64,000 nucleotides of DNA, taken from JACVRW01 sp963827065 (GTDB taxonomy: Bacteria; Actinomycetota; Thermoleophilia; Solirubrobacterales; Thermoleophilaceae). Under the pieces are notes generated by a model. It made no database searches, was not told the DNA's origin, and saw only the letters and a list, made by a program, of their open reading frames with translations. Made by a program: the position numbers and the translations under genes. Positions 39,737 through 50,200 of this stretch are shown piece after piece. Within the stretch, counting starts at the first letter, position 1; each line of letters opens with the position of its first letter. The stretch covers positions 248,001 through 312,000 of the forward strand of contig CAWGZM010000001.1 in the NCBI GenBank assembly GCA_963827065.1, read 5' to 3'.

Positions 39737-41107
39737 ATGGCTGTCCGCCGATCCCTCGCGGCCTCGCGCCGACCTTCGCTGTCCTCGGAGCGCGGCTCGC
39801 TGCTGGTCGAGGTGATGGTCGGAGCGATCGTGCTCGCGATCGTGACGTTCGCGGTCCTCGACGGCATGAGCGGGGCCGCCGACACCGGCGAGCGCAACCG
39901 CCAGCGGTCGGTGGCGTCGACGCTCGCACAGCAGGACATAGAGCGTCTGCGCGCGTTCGAGATCACCGACATCTCCAACTATCGCGAGACCCGCAGCGTG
40001 AACATGGGCGGCGTCAGCTACACGGTCGTCTCGCGGACGGACTGGGTCCGCGACGCAAGCGGGCTCATCAGCTGCACCAACGACGACACGACGGCCGAGT
40101 ACCTGAAGCTCACGTCGGTCGCATACTCCCCAGCCTCCGAGGAGACGCCTGTTCGCGAGGTCAGCCTGCTGACGCCCGCCCCTGGCGCCTTCAGCGCCAC
40201 CTCCGGCACCGCTGCCATCAAGCTCACCGACCGCGAGGGGAACCCGCACGCCGGCGTGGGTGTCTCGCTCGACGGCACGAGCGACTACTCCGATTCGACC
40301 AACGACGTCGGCTGCGCGATCTTCGGCATGATCCCGGCCGGCAACTACGAGGTGAACGTCAACGGACTCGTGGGCTGGGGCGGCGAGGACGGCAACACCA
40401 ACCAGGTGACCGTCCAGCCCGCGAAGACGAGCCTGAAGCACCTCGAGCTCGAGCCGCCCGGCACGCTGCGCGCCCGCTTCGAGCGGCCCGACGGGACCGC
40501 CGCCGCCTGGTCCTCGATGACCGTGGCGAACGCGAAGCTGCCGGGGGGCACCAAGTCCTTCCCCGCCGGCAGCTCCGTGCCGACGATCGACAGCAACGGG
40601 CTGTTTCCCTTCGCCGACGGCTACGGCGTCTACGCCGGCACCTGCCGGGCGAACAACCCCTCTTTCTGGGACGCGACTTACTTCACGACCTCGGGCAAGG
40701 GATCGGTCGTGCTCGATCCCGGCGACTTCCTCGAGCCGGTCAACGTGCAGATGGGCACGCTGCGGGTGCGCGTGCGCAACTCGAGCAACAACCTCGTCGA
40801 CTCGCGCGTGACCCTACGTCAGCAGGACAACCAGACCGGCTGCACGGTGAACTCGCTGACCGCGTTCGTGAACAACACGGGCAGCGACGGCGAGCACACC
40901 TTCGTGGTTCCGTTCGGTACGTACCGGATCTGCACGAACAACGTGAGCGGCACGCTCCGGCGGCGGGAGTCCACCGGCCCCGCCGGCACCGGCACGCCGA
41001 CCGCCCCGCGCGACGTCCGGGTCGCCCCGCCCGGCGCCATGACACCGACCGTCGACATCACGCTTCCGGGCAGCGGCTCCTTCTCGAGCTGCTCGACGAG
41101 CCCATGA
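39737..41107 (+). CDS. Minor pseudopilin, PilV/GspI-like, with Ig-like repeats
   Basis: 456 residues. The N-terminus has a type III (prepilin) signal, ERG followed by SLLVEVMVGAIVLAIVTFAVLDG, with Glu at +5 of the mature protein. A long extracellular region follows with carboxypeptidase-regulatory-like beta modules (KLTDREGNPHAGVGVSLDG; GTLRVRVRNSSNNLVDSRVTL), far larger than a standard pilin head. It is first of three coupled pseudopilin genes (ATGA overlap). No assembly ATPase, platform or prepilin peptidase is in the window, so these must come from elsewhere in the genome. Confidence 0.75.
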   Translation: MAVRRSLAASRRPSLSSERGSLLVEVMVGAIVLAIVTFAVLDGMSGAADTGERNRQRSVASTLAQQDIERLRAFEITDISNYRETRSVNMGGVSYTVVSRTDWVRDASGLISCTNDDTTAEYLKLTSVAYSPASEETPVREVSLLTPAPGAFSATSGTAAIKLTDREGNPHAGVGVSLDGTSDYSDSTNDVGCAIFGMIPAGNYEVNVNGLVGWGGEDGNTNQVTVQPAKTSLKHLELEPPGTLRARFERPDGTAAAWSSMTVANAKLPGGTKSFPAGSSVPTIDSNGLFPFADGYGVYAGTCRANNPSFWDATYFTTSGKGSVVLDPGDFLEPVNVQMGTLRVRVRNSSNNLVDSRVTLRQQDNQTGCTVNSLTAFVNNTGSDGEHTFVVPFGTYRICTNNVSGTLRRRESTGPAGTGTPTAPRDVRVAPPGAMTPTVDITLPGSGSFSSCSTSP

Positions 41108-41820
41108 TCCGCCGCCGCCTCCGCAACCTCGGCCCGGACCAGTCGGGCTTCACGCTGACCGAGCTGCTCACCGCGATCAGCATCGGCCTCGTACTGCTGA
41201 TGGCGGCCTTCACGCTGCTCGATCGGGCGAGCTCCGCGTCGCAGGAGATCATCGACCGCCAGGACGCGGTGCAGCGCGGCCGCCAGGCCATGGAGCTGAT
41301 CCAGCGCCAGCTGCGCTCGCAGGTCTGCCTCGGGGACGAGGAGGAGCCGATCACGTGGGCCACGGGCAACCAGGTGACCTTCTATGCCGACCTGAGCGAC
41401 GGCAGCAAGAACATCCAGCGTCGCACCATCTTCTATGACGCGCCGAACAAGAACCTCGTCGAGCGGATCTACCCCGGTGACGGCGAGTACCCCCTGCTCA
41501 CGTTCTCGAACACCCCGAGCGAGGAGCGCATCCTGGCCCGGCGGGTCGAGCCGATCAGGGACGGCGGCGCGCCGCGCGACTTCTTCCGTTACTACGCCTT
41601 CAAGCTCGGCGGTGGGCCGGGCGAGCTGGAGCAGCTGAGGAACGGCGGCAACGACCTGACGGCAGACCAGAAGGCGACCACCGTGCTCGTCAAGGTCGGC
41701 TTCGTCGTGCTGCCCGACAAAGAGCGCCCGCGCGACCGCGACGCGCTGACCATGGAGAGCGACGTCTACGTTCGCATCGCCGACCCGTCGAGGCCCGCGG
41801 AGGGACCCGCATGCATCTGA
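41104..41820 (+). CDS. Minor pseudopilin, PilW/GspJ-like
   Basis: 238 residues. The prepilin cleavage site and helix are clear: QSG followed by FTLTELLTAISIGLVLLMAAFTLLD, with Glu at +5. The rest is a periplasmic-type globular part with a TFYADLSDGSKNIQRRTIFYD segment common in PilW/PulJ-like proteins. The ATG overlaps the stop of the previous pseudopilin gene, and its end overlaps the next by 10 bp, so the three are translated together. It probably helps prime a pilus or pseudopilus. Confidence 0.82.
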   Translation: MIRRRLRNLGPDQSGFTLTELLTAISIGLVLLMAAFTLLDRASSASQEIIDRQDAVQRGRQAMELIQRQLRSQVCLGDEEEPITWATGNQVTFYADLSDGSKNIQRRTIFYDAPNKNLVERIYPGDGEYPLLTFSNTPSEERILARRVEPIRDGGAPRDFFRYYAFKLGGGPGELEQLRNGGNDLTADQKATTVLVKVGFVVLPDKERPRDRDALTMESDVYVRIADPSRPAEGPACI

Positions 41821-43382
41821 TACTTCGCAAGCTTCGAGGCCAGCGCGGCTTCACGACCGTGACCCTGATGGGGGTCCTCGCCGTGGGCGGCCTGCTCGTG
41901 GCTGCCGGCTTCGCAGCCGTCGATCCGGACATCTCGCTGTCGCGCGAGGACCAGGACTACAAGCAGTCCTACGGCGCGGCCGAGTCTGGGCTGCAGTGGT
42001 ACCTGAACAGCCTGGGCAAGAACAACAACTACTACGTGAACTGCACCACCGGACTCCCGCAGCCCGCGCCGGGCCAGCCGGCGCCGGTGAACCAGCGCTG
42101 GAACGGCACCGGCACCGACCCGCGCATCTGGCGCGCGATCGACGCGACGGAGAAGGCTCAGTACACGGTCGAGCTGCTGCCGGCACCCGGCTTCGCGTCC
42201 TGCGTGCCGAACAACCAGTACTCGGTGGTGGACCCGAACGGCAACATGCGCCTGCGCGTCACCGGGCGCTCGCGCGGCGAGACGCGCAGCGTGATCGCCA
42301 CGCTCCGGCGCCGCAACTTCATCGACTTCATCTACTTCACCGACTTCGAGACCCTCGACCCCGCCGCCTACTCGAACCCGGCGCAGATGGAGATCAACTG
42401 CGCGCGTTACCGCGACCAGCGCGAGGGCCGTGGCTGCACCGAGATCCGCTTCGCCGACAACGACGACGTGTTCGGGCCCTTCCATACGAACGACAACGTG
42501 CTCGTCTGCGGCTCTCCGACGTTCGGCCGCACCAAGCGCGACGTGATCGAGATCAACGGGCCGCGACCGTTCGAGACCTCGTCCGGCTGCGGGAACAACC
42601 CTGATGTCAAGGGCTTCCTCGACCACCCTGCCGGGCCGCTGGAGATGCCGCCGTCGAACAGGGCGATCAAGGATGTGACGCTGCTTCCCTACCGCTTCGA
42701 CGGGAAGACGACGATCACCCTCCTGGGGCAGACGATGCTGGTGGTCAACCAGCAGCGCTTCGGCGACCTGCTGCCGCGCGAAATGCCGCTCCCCAACAAC
42801 GGCGTCATCTACGTCTCGAACATGCCGGCCGGGTGCACGAGCGGCTACGACCGCACGCAGGACTACACGAACCAGCCCGTGAACTGCGGCGATGTCTGGA
42901 TCAAGGGCAACTACTCGCGCGACCTCACGGTCGCGGCCGACAACGACATCGTCATCAACGGTCATCTCGACCGCAACAGCGACGGACTGCTGCTCGGGCT
43001 GATCGCGAACAACTTCGTGCGGGTCTACCACCCGGTCACCTGGGACGACGGTCAATGCGAGGAGAACGCGACCGGCTACGTCCGCGACCTGCGCATCCAG
43101 GCCGCGATACTGGCCCTGCGCCACTCGTTCATCGTGGACAACTGGGGTTGCGGCGACCCCACCGGCAACCTGATCGTGGACGGCGCCATCGCGCAGAAGT
43201 TCCGCGGCCCGGTCGGCACGGTCAACGGAACGTCGATCGCGACCGGCTACCGCAAGGACTACGAGTACAACGACCGGCTGCGCTACCGCGAGCCCCCGTA
43301 CTTCCTCGACCCGGTGCAGGCGTCCTGGCGCGTGGCGCGCCAGAACGAGCAAGTGCCTGCGACGGCCGAGCCCGAGGAGTAG
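41811..43382 (+). CDS. Minor pilin, PilX-like large protein
   Basis: 523 residues. The N-terminus QRGFTTVTLMGVLAVGGLLVAAGFAAV is pilin-like, but there is Thr where Glu+5 is usual, as in PilX/GspK-type tip proteins. The region that follows (QDYKQSYGAAESGLQWYL) matches the PilX N-domain pattern. The large C-terminal part is Cys-containing and beta-rich (DVWIKGNYSRDLTVAADNDIVINGHL), like surface proteins of unknown binding role. It is third in the coupled pseudopilin operon. It may cap the fibre and act as an adhesin or sensor. Confidence 0.72.
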   Translation: MHLILRKLRGQRGFTTVTLMGVLAVGGLLVAAGFAAVDPDISLSREDQDYKQSYGAAESGLQWYLNSLGKNNNYYVNCTTGLPQPAPGQPAPVNQRWNGTGTDPRIWRAIDATEKAQYTVELLPAPGFASCVPNNQYSVVDPNGNMRLRVTGRSRGETRSVIATLRRRNFIDFIYFTDFETLDPAAYSNPAQMEINCARYRDQREGRGCTEIRFADNDDVFGPFHTNDNVLVCGSPTFGRTKRDVIEINGPRPFETSSGCGNNPDVKGFLDHPAGPLEMPPSNRAIKDVTLLPYRFDGKTTITLLGQTMLVVNQQRFGDLLPREMPLPNNGVIYVSNMPAGCTSGYDRTQDYTNQPVNCGDVWIKGNYSRDLTVAADNDIVINGHLDRNSDGLLLGLIANNFVRVYHPVTWDDGQCEENATGYVRDLRIQAAILALRHSFIVDNWGCGDPTGNLIVDGAIAQKFRGPVGTVNGTSIATGYRKDYEYNDRLRYREPPYFLDPVQASWRVARQNEQVPATAEPEE

Positions 43383-43385
43383 CGG

Positions 43386-44159
43386 CTAGGGCAGCTCGGC
43401 GGCCACCAGCTCCGGAGCACCGGTGAGCCCTCCGTGGCCCTGGCCCTCGAGCGTGCGGACCGTGACGTCGGGCAGTGCCTCGGCGTAGGCGCCGGTCGAG
43501 CGCTTCGCCCAGTCGGGGCTCTCGCTGCCGACGAACATGAGCACCGGTATGTCGAGCGCCCCAAGCGCCTGGCGATCGAGCTCGAAGCCGGCCTCTGCGC
43601 GCAGCTCGCGCGGCAGCGTGTGGGCGATCGTCTTGCGCAGCTCCCAAACCGGCGCGGCCCGCAGCTCCTCGAGCTCGGCTCCCGTGTAGCCGCCGATTGC
43701 CGCCAGGAACTCGCTGACGACCCGCTCGCGGTCGCCGGCGTCGATCTGAGCCTCCCAGCGCTCGAGTACCGCCGGCTCAGTCAGCACGCCGCCCATGGGT
43801 GGCTCGTAGAGGACGAGCCGCGGCAGCCCGTCGATCAGCGTCGCCGCGCCCGCAGAGACGAGCGCGCCGTAGGAGTGGCCGAACAGGAGCGGCTCGCCGC
43901 GGTCGGCCGCGGCGGCGCGGACCACCGCCGCCACGTCGTCGAACTCGCGCTCAACGGAGTAGCCGTCGCCGTCGCTCGAGTCGCCGCGCCCGCGCCGGTC
44001 GACCGCGATCACGGTGAAGCGGTCCTCCACGAGCGGCCGCAGGGCGGCGAACCCCCAGCGCGCCGACCCGGCGCCGTGGACGAGCACGAGCGGCGGCCCC
44101 TGCCCCGACACCTCACATGCGATCTCGACGCCGTCCGGCGACCTCACGTGCTCCAGCAC
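43386..44159 (-). CDS. Alpha/beta hydrolase
   Basis: 257 residues. The oxyanion loop is LVHGAGSARWGF, the nucleophile elbow GHSYGALVSAG near residue 97, the acid is probably the Glu or Asp in FVGSESPDWAK, and the His lies in EGQGHGGLT. The layout is that of small cytoplasmic esterases and non-haem haloperoxidase-like hydrolases. The GTG at 44159 was chosen because it gives the usual N-terminus (LEHVRSPDGVEIACEV). It follows the thermonuclease-like gene by 10 bp and may be co-transcribed. The substrate is unknown. Confidence 0.8.
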   Translation of the reverse strand: MLEHVRSPDGVEIACEVSGQGPPLVLVHGAGSARWGFAALRPLVEDRFTVIAVDRRGRGDSSDGDGYSVEREFDDVAAVVRAAAADRGEPLLFGHSYGALVSAGAATLIDGLPRLVLYEPPMGGVLTEPAVLERWEAQIDAGDRERVVSEFLAAIGGYTGAELEELRAAPVWELRKTIAHTLPRELRAEAGFELDRQALGALDIPVLMFVGSESPDWAKRSTGAYAEALPDVTVRTLEGQGHGGLTGAPELVAAELP

Positions 44160-44169
44160 GAGCGGCAGC

Positions 44170-44700
44170 CTACCCGGGGCAGCCGGGGAGTCCCCAGAGC
44201 CCGCGCCCGGCCTCGCGCGCACGCCGTGCCGCACGCACGAACAGGTCCTCGTACTCGACGTTCGGCGGGACCGTGAGCGGCTGGGCGAACCCCTGTGCGA
44301 CGAGCGCGCGGTTCAGGAAGCGCCCGTCGCGGAGCCACACGTACGCGAGGGCGCGCCCATAGCGGTCGCGCTCCTCGACCCCGAGCCGGTAGCGCACGCG
44401 CGCGCCGACCGGGACCGTCCGCTCGACGAAGCGCGACGCCTCGCGCCCGAAGCACTCGCGCTCGCCGAAGACCTCCGGCGTGTCGATGCCGATCAGGCGC
44501 ACCTTGCCGATGCCGGACAGGTAGAAGGTGTCGCCGTCGGTGTGCTCGGTGAGCGTCGCGCGGGCGGCATCCGGCGGGACGCGCGCCGACGTTGCCGTCG
44601 CCCCGCCGCGACCGAAGTCCTCTTCCGAGCAGCCCGCGACGGCGACGAGGAGGGCGGCGAGGGCGGGCGCTAGTTGTCGGAGCCCAACCGGTCCCAGCAA
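44170..44700 (-). CDS. Thermonuclease (SNase)-like lipoprotein
   Basis: 176 residues with TTG as the likely start. A lipobox (VAVAGC) follows a short hydrophobic stretch, so it is probably surface-anchored. The staphylococcal nuclease-like OB-fold shows DGDTFYLSGIGKVRLIGIDTPE, with the catalytic Asp and Arg, followed by RVRYRLGVEERDRYGRALAYVWL, with the second Arg region. It should cut DNA or RNA outside the cell with calcium. Its start lies inside the end of the upstream gene of unknown function (31-bp overlap). Confidence 0.78.
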   Translation of the reverse strand: MLGPVGLRQLAPALAALLVAVAGCSEEDFGRGGATATSARVPPDAARATLTEHTDGDTFYLSGIGKVRLIGIDTPEVFGERECFGREASRFVERTVPVGARVRYRLGVEERDRYGRALAYVWLRDGRFLNRALVAQGFAQPLTVPPNVEYEDLFVRAARRAREAGRGLWGLPGCPG

Positions 44701-45125
44701 TACAGCTCTACCGCCTCGGCGGCGAGCTCCATCAGGCGCTCGTCGGACAGCCATGGCAGCACGGTCCCGAGCGCCTGCTCCTCGCTGATGCCGGCCTCGA
44801 AAGCGTCGTCGCCCTTGAAGCCCGCGGCGATCCGCAGCGCCTCACGGCGATGCTCGCCGAGGCGCGGGAACGCCCCGAGCAGGAACTCCTTGTTGGCGAT
44901 CGGCTGGCCGACCTCGAGCGAGGCGTGCCATGCGGCGAGCATCGACAGATCGTCGTCGTCGAGCTCCTCGACGGCCTTGGCGTAATGCACCTGGAGCTCA
45001 TCGTCCGGGATCTCGTCGACCCAGGCGCGCACGACCTCGCCCAGCAGCTGCCGGCGGGCTTCCCGCCCGACGCTCTCTGCGACGACCCTGATCGCTTCCT
45101 GTGGCTCGATGAAGCAGAGAGGCAT
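44670..45125 (-). CDS. Hypothetical acidic helical protein
   Basis: 151 residues from an ATG with GGAGGAG 12 bases upstream. The protein is acidic and mostly helical (WVDEIPDDELQVHYAKAVEELDDDDLSMLAAWHASLEVG; SDERLMELAAEAVELYCWDRL), with no signal peptide, membrane helix or known motif. I do not recognise a family. Its end overlaps the thermonuclease-like lipoprotein gene, so the two are probably coupled. It lies just downstream of, and on the same strand as, the large STAND regulator. Confidence 0.6.
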   Translation of the reverse strand: MPLCFIEPQEAIRVVAESVGREARRQLLGEVVRAWVDEIPDDELQVHYAKAVEELDDDDLSMLAAWHASLEVGQPIANKEFLLGAFPRLGEHRREALRIAAGFKGDDAFEAGISEEQALGTVLPWLSDERLMELAAEAVELYCWDRLGSDN

Positions 45126-45210
45126 GTGCCTTCGCTCTCCTCCGGATTGCATGGCTAACTGGTCGGAGAGTAGGACGAGGTCCTGACGGAAAGACAGCGC
45201 GGCGGCGGAT

Positions 45211-47163
45211 CTAGGTCCCGAGCACGTCGGCGAGGCGCTCGGAGGCGAGCTTAAGGCGCCGGAAATACGCAGCACGGCTTAGATTGAGCTCGTCGGCCGC
45301 CTGCTCGTGGCTCGCTGCAGGATCGAGGTAGCCGCGCTCGAGAACGCGGCGCATGAGGCGCTCGCTCTCCGTGTCGCCGAATGCCCGCCCGGCCGCGTCC
45401 TCGAGCAGGGTGCGCACCGCCGTGGCGCGCTCCTCGACCCCGTCGCCGGTCGCGAGCGGCGACTGCGCGAGGGCGTGAGGCAGGCGCAGGTTGCGGAGCG
45501 CCTCGCGGACGACCTCAGGGTCGGCGCCGGGCGTGGGCGACGCGGCTGGTTCGGGCTCCGCGGTTGCCGGCGGCGCCATCCCGAGCTCGAGGTAGATGGT
45601 GTCGCGCTGGGCGCCGAGCAGGCCGCCGGGCCCGTAGTCGACGAGCCAGCACTCGACGCGCTTGTGCCCGTAGCCCTCGACGTCGAGCTCGTCGAGATGG
45701 GTCGCCCGGATGACTCTGAGGAAGCCCTTCAGCTCCTCGAGCTCCGGGTCGACGGGCAGGTAGGCATGGCGCGGGTTGTCGAGCCCCGAGCGCAGCACGC
45801 CCGCCATGTTGATCATGGCCTGAATCTGCGAGTCGGTGTCGCGCGTGAAGTCGACGGCGTCCCGCCAGAGGATCGCGTTGCCGTCCGGCCGGAGCTCGCG
45901 CGCGTGGGCGAGCCACGGCCCCAGCAGGACGTCCCGCTCGGCGGCCGGCGGGGCGTTCCGCGGGGTCACCGAGATGGCGAAGCCGCAGAGCGCGTCACCC
46001 GCGTCGCGCGCGATCGCGACGGTCTCCGGGGCCTCTTCGAAGAACGGCCGCGTCAGGTCCCACCACTCCGCGTAGCCCTGGCTGCCCAGCAGCAGGGCGA
46101 CCTGCTCGGCGTCGCCGCGGCGCGCGCCGTCGACGCGGTTCCTGATGCTGCCCTCCCAGCCGTAGAACGCGCGTATCTGCGGCGTCTGGACGAGCTCGGC
46201 GAGGTCGACCGTGAGCATCGGCCGCCCGCGAACGGCCCGCAGGTAGAGGCTGTCCGCGATCCGCCGGCGCAGCTCCCGCTCACGCTCCGCCTCGCGCTGC
46301 ATCAGGTCGACGCGCAGCGCCCGGCGCACCAGGTCGTGGAGGGTGAGCCCTCCGCCGAGCGCCTCGGCGAAGCTGCGCGACTCGAGCCAGCGCAGGCCGT
46401 CCTCGGGGTCCGTCTCGGGAAGGACGTCGCGCAGCAGCTCGAGCGTCGTGACGCGCGCGATGCACGCCACGCCGAGGACGTCGCGGTAGCGCCCCTCGAT
46501 CTCCGCCTCGGCGAGCCGGCGCACGAGCGTTCGCACCATCTCGCCGGTCTCGCCGCGCCCGGGACTCCAGCCGCCGTTCTGCGCCGCCGCGATCGAGAGC
46601 GTCAGCGCGAGCGGCGAGCCGCCGGCCCAGTGCGCGAGCTCGTCGCGCTGCGCTCCGCTCAGCCCGTGCGCCCCGAGCAGCTCCTCGGACTCGCTGAGCG
46701 AGAGCGGGCCGAGCTCGATCTCGCGCGTGACCGTCTCCCAGCCGCCCTCGAACCAGCCGCGCTCGGGCGAGCCGCGCCCCGCCACGACGACGATCGCGTG
46801 CTCCGGGAGCGACGGCAGCAGCTCGCGGCGCAGGTGACCGCCGAGCGCGACCATGCGCTCGTAGGTGTCGATCAGGATCAGCGGGCGCTCGAGCTCGTGC
46901 GCAGCGGCGAGGGCGTCCCCGATGGCGTCCGGGACCGGCGGGAGATCGCGGCCCTCGACGAACACCGGCGTCCAGCCGGCGGCGCGGCCGCGGTCGGCCA
47001 CCTGCCGCAGCAGCGCGCTCTTGCCGATCCCGCCCGGCCCGTGCACGAGCACCACGCTCGCTGGGGGATCGTCGCTGAACAGCTCGGCGATCGCCTCCAG
47101 CTCCCTGGCCCGGCCGACGAATGCCGCCCGATCACGCCGGGTCATCCTTGTACCCAGATTCAC
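45211..47163 (-). CDS. STAND/AAA ATPase regulator with C-terminal helix-turn-helix
   Basis: 650 residues. The N-terminal ATPase has Walker A HGPGGIGKSALL near residue 45 and Walker B LILIDTYERM near 98, with a downstream winged-helix part (LTLHDLVRRALRVDL) typical of STAND regulators. A middle region of about 250 residues resembles an acetyltransferase-like or sensor fold but is not clearly assigned. The last 40 residues contain an HTH (ASHEQAADELNLSRAAYFRRLKLASERL). It probably senses a ligand and controls transcription. GTG 47163 is preferred; ATG 47145 and TTG 47217 are alternatives. Confidence 0.72.
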   Translation of the reverse strand: MNLGTRMTRRDRAAFVGRARELEAIAELFSDDPPASVVLVHGPGGIGKSALLRQVADRGRAAGWTPVFVEGRDLPPVPDAIGDALAAAHELERPLILIDTYERMVALGGHLRRELLPSLPEHAIVVVAGRGSPERGWFEGGWETVTREIELGPLSLSESEELLGAHGLSGAQRDELAHWAGGSPLALTLSIAAAQNGGWSPGRGETGEMVRTLVRRLAEAEIEGRYRDVLGVACIARVTTLELLRDVLPETDPEDGLRWLESRSFAEALGGGLTLHDLVRRALRVDLMQREAERERELRRRIADSLYLRAVRGRPMLTVDLAELVQTPQIRAFYGWEGSIRNRVDGARRGDAEQVALLLGSQGYAEWWDLTRPFFEEAPETVAIARDAGDALCGFAISVTPRNAPPAAERDVLLGPWLAHARELRPDGNAILWRDAVDFTRDTDSQIQAMINMAGVLRSGLDNPRHAYLPVDPELEELKGFLRVIRATHLDELDVEGYGHKRVECWLVDYGPGGLLGAQRDTIYLELGMAPPATAEPEPAASPTPGADPEVVREALRNLRLPHALAQSPLATGDGVEERATAVRTLLEDAAGRAFGDTESERLMRRVLERGYLDPAASHEQAADELNLSRAAYFRRLKLASERLADVLGT

Positions 47164-47236
47164 CTCAGCTGGCCCTCTTGCGGCTGAGCGTACAACGATG
47201 CGGTCACGATCCGCCAACCGCCTGGCGCGGGCGGGA

Positions 47237-50200
47237 TTACGGTGCCCGCAGCGTCAGCTCCGGCGGGTGCACGCAGAGCGCGGCGCGGCCGGGGCAGTCG
47301 GCGCACAGCCCGGCATGCGGCTCGTCCGACGGGACAAAGCTCCCCTCGACCACCCCGCGCGCCAGCTCGAGCAGCTCGCGCTCGAGACGGCCGGCGTCGG
47401 CCGCTGCGTACACGGCGAGCGCCGGCTCGTCGGGGCGCTCGAGGAAGCAGTGGGCAACCTCGACCCGCTCCGCCCCCGCGCGCAGCGCGGCCAGGGCATA
47501 GACGATCCGCTGGGTCGCGTAGCCCTCCGCCACCACTTCGGCCGGCTCGCGGCCGTCGAGCACGTCGCTCTTCCAGTCGACCACGAGCGTGCCGGCATCC
47601 TCGAGCGCATGGACGTCGACGACCCCGTTCATCAACAGGCTGCGGCCGCCGGCCCCTTGCGGGGTGAGCGTGAAAGTGAAGGGCAGCTCGGTCCGGAAGC
47701 GGCGCGCCGCCGCGATCCGCTCGCGCAGCCCTGCGCCCGCCACGCGCTCGACCATCGCACGCAGGTCCGCCACGTCCGCGGGCAGCGACTCGATGCCGTG
47801 GCGCTCGATCTCCCCGGCGATCTCCTCGTCCGCCGGCACGACCGGCCGCCGGAAGTCGAGCCGCTCGATCAGCGTGTGCACGATCGAGCCGCGCAGGAGA
47901 GCCGTCATGCCCCCCTCCGCCGCGGGTAGCTCGGGCGGCAGCGGCGACTCCACGGTGGCCAGCCCGAGCGCGCGCTGCAGGTAGAAGCGGTAGCCGCAGC
48001 GCCGGTACGCCTCGAGGCCGCTGTAGCTCAGCCGGCTGACGGGCAGCGCGCGCGGCGCCGGCGGCAGCCCGAGCTCGAGCGCCGGCTGCTCGTAGCGCGG
48101 CTCGACGTCGTTCGCGGCCGCGACCGGCGCGCGATCGGCGGCGGGCAACAGCTCGTCGGCGGTCGCCGGCGTGAGCCGCGTCCAGCGCACGCGCAAGGAC
48201 CGGCCCTCGAAGTCGTCCTCGTGGATCCCCGTGGCGCCGTCGCCCGGCAGCTCGGCGCAGAAGCCGCGCCAGACCCAGCGCATCGGCTCGCTGAGGTCGG
48301 ACGGCTCGTGGAGCTTCTCTAGGTCCGTCGCGCCGCTCAGGACGAGCTGCTCCTGGGCACGCGTCGCGGCAACGTAGAAGATGCGCCGCTCCTCCTCCTC
48401 GGCATCGAGCTTCCCCTGCGCCTTGAGCCGCTCGAGCCGCTCGCTGTCGACGGCGCCGCCGAGCCCGGCGAGCCGCAGGCCGACGCTGCCGTCCTCCGAG
48501 ATCCGTAGAGAGCCCTCGTCGTCGCGCCCCTCCTTGCCGAGGTCGCAGACGCAGACGACCGGGAACTCGAGCCCCTTGGCGCGGTGGATGGTCATCATGC
48601 GCACCGCGTCGAGCGCCTCGGCCTCGAGCGGCGCCTCGCCCTCGCGGGCCTCGAGCGCGTCGAGCTCGGCGAGCGCGTCGACGAAGCCGCGCAGGTCGCG
48701 GCCCTCGTCGGCCTCGAACTCGCGCGCCATCCGCATCAGCTTGCGCACGTTGGCCATGCGCCGGATGCCGCCCGGCAGCGAGAGCAGGTGGCGGTCGTAG
48801 CCGGTGCCAGTGACGGCGCGGTCGATCAGCGTCTCGAGCGCCACCTGGCCTGCCACGCGGCGCTCCGCCTGGAGGCGTTCGACGAAGGCGGCGAGCCTGC
48901 GCCGGTCCGCATCCGGCAGCACGGAGAGCAGATCGTCCGCCGGCTCGCTGACGGCCCACCAGGGGTCGCGGCGCGAGCGTCGGGCGTGCAGGCCGATCAG
49001 GGCGACCGCGTCGAGGGACAAGCCGGCGAGCGGCGAGCCGAGCACCGAGTAGACCGCCAGGCCGTCGAGCGGGTTGGCGAGCGCGGACAGCCAGTGACGG
49101 AGGTCGGAGACCTGCTGCTGCGCGAAGTAGCCGCGGCCGCCCACCACGTGAACGGGGATGCCGCGCTCCTCGAGTGCGCGCTCGAAGAAGCCCATGGCGG
49201 TCGTCGCCCGGAACAGCATCACGACGTCGCCGAAGTCGTAGGGGCCGTTACGCGTGAGCTCGTCGACCCGCTTCGCGAGCAGGCGCGCCTCCGCCGCACG
49301 CCAGGGCGGCGCGCTCGCGAGGCCCGCCCCGAACGGCTCGTCGCCGAGCCCGGCCGCCTCGTCCCAGCGCTTCTTCGGCCGATCGACCACGAGCAGCTCG
49401 ACGCAGGGGTCGACGCGCGGCCCCGGCTCGCGGGCGCCGGGCGCCTCGCGCAGCGGCTCGAAACGCTCGCCCCAGGTCCGCTCGAAGGCGAGGTCGATCG
49501 CGTCGAGGATCTCGCCGCGCGCTCGGAAGTTGACAGTGATGCTCTCGGCGCGGTCCGCCGCGACGGCGTCGTCCCAGTGACCGCGGAAGACCCCCACGTC
49601 GGCGTTCCGGAAGCGGTAGATCGACTGGTTCTCGTCCCCGACGCGGAACAGGTTGTCGCGCGCGAGCAGCTCGAGCAGCTCGTTCTGCAGGGGGTTCGTG
49701 TCCTGGAACTCGTCGACCAGCACGTGCTCGAAGCGCCCGGCGTAGGCCTCCCGCAGGCCTGGGTCGCCCGCGAGCAGGTCGCGGGAGACCAGCTCGAGAT
49801 CCTCGAAGTCGAGCCCGGAGCGCTCCCGCTTCAAGCGGTCGTAGCGCTCGCCGTAGAGCACGAGCAGGCCGCTCAGCATGGTGTGGTCGCGCTGCTCGAG
49901 GCGCGCGAGCACGAACGAGCGGAACTCGCCGTAGGCCGCGCGGTAGTCCTCGCATGCCTGGGTCGAGAGCGCCTTCGCGCGCCCCCTCAGCTCGAGTCCC
50001 TTGAGCTCCGCCGCGTCGGGCAGCTCGCCGTCGCCGAGCTTTCCGAGGAGGTCGAGGCCGGCCTCGAGCATGTCGATCGCGCTTGCGACCGCCGCCGGCG
50101 CCGGGCCGGCCCCGAGCTCGGCGAGCGCCACGCGCGCGGCCTCCGCGAGCCGGTCGCGCTCGCCCGCCGGAAGCGGTGCGACGGTCGGCTCGAGCTTCGG

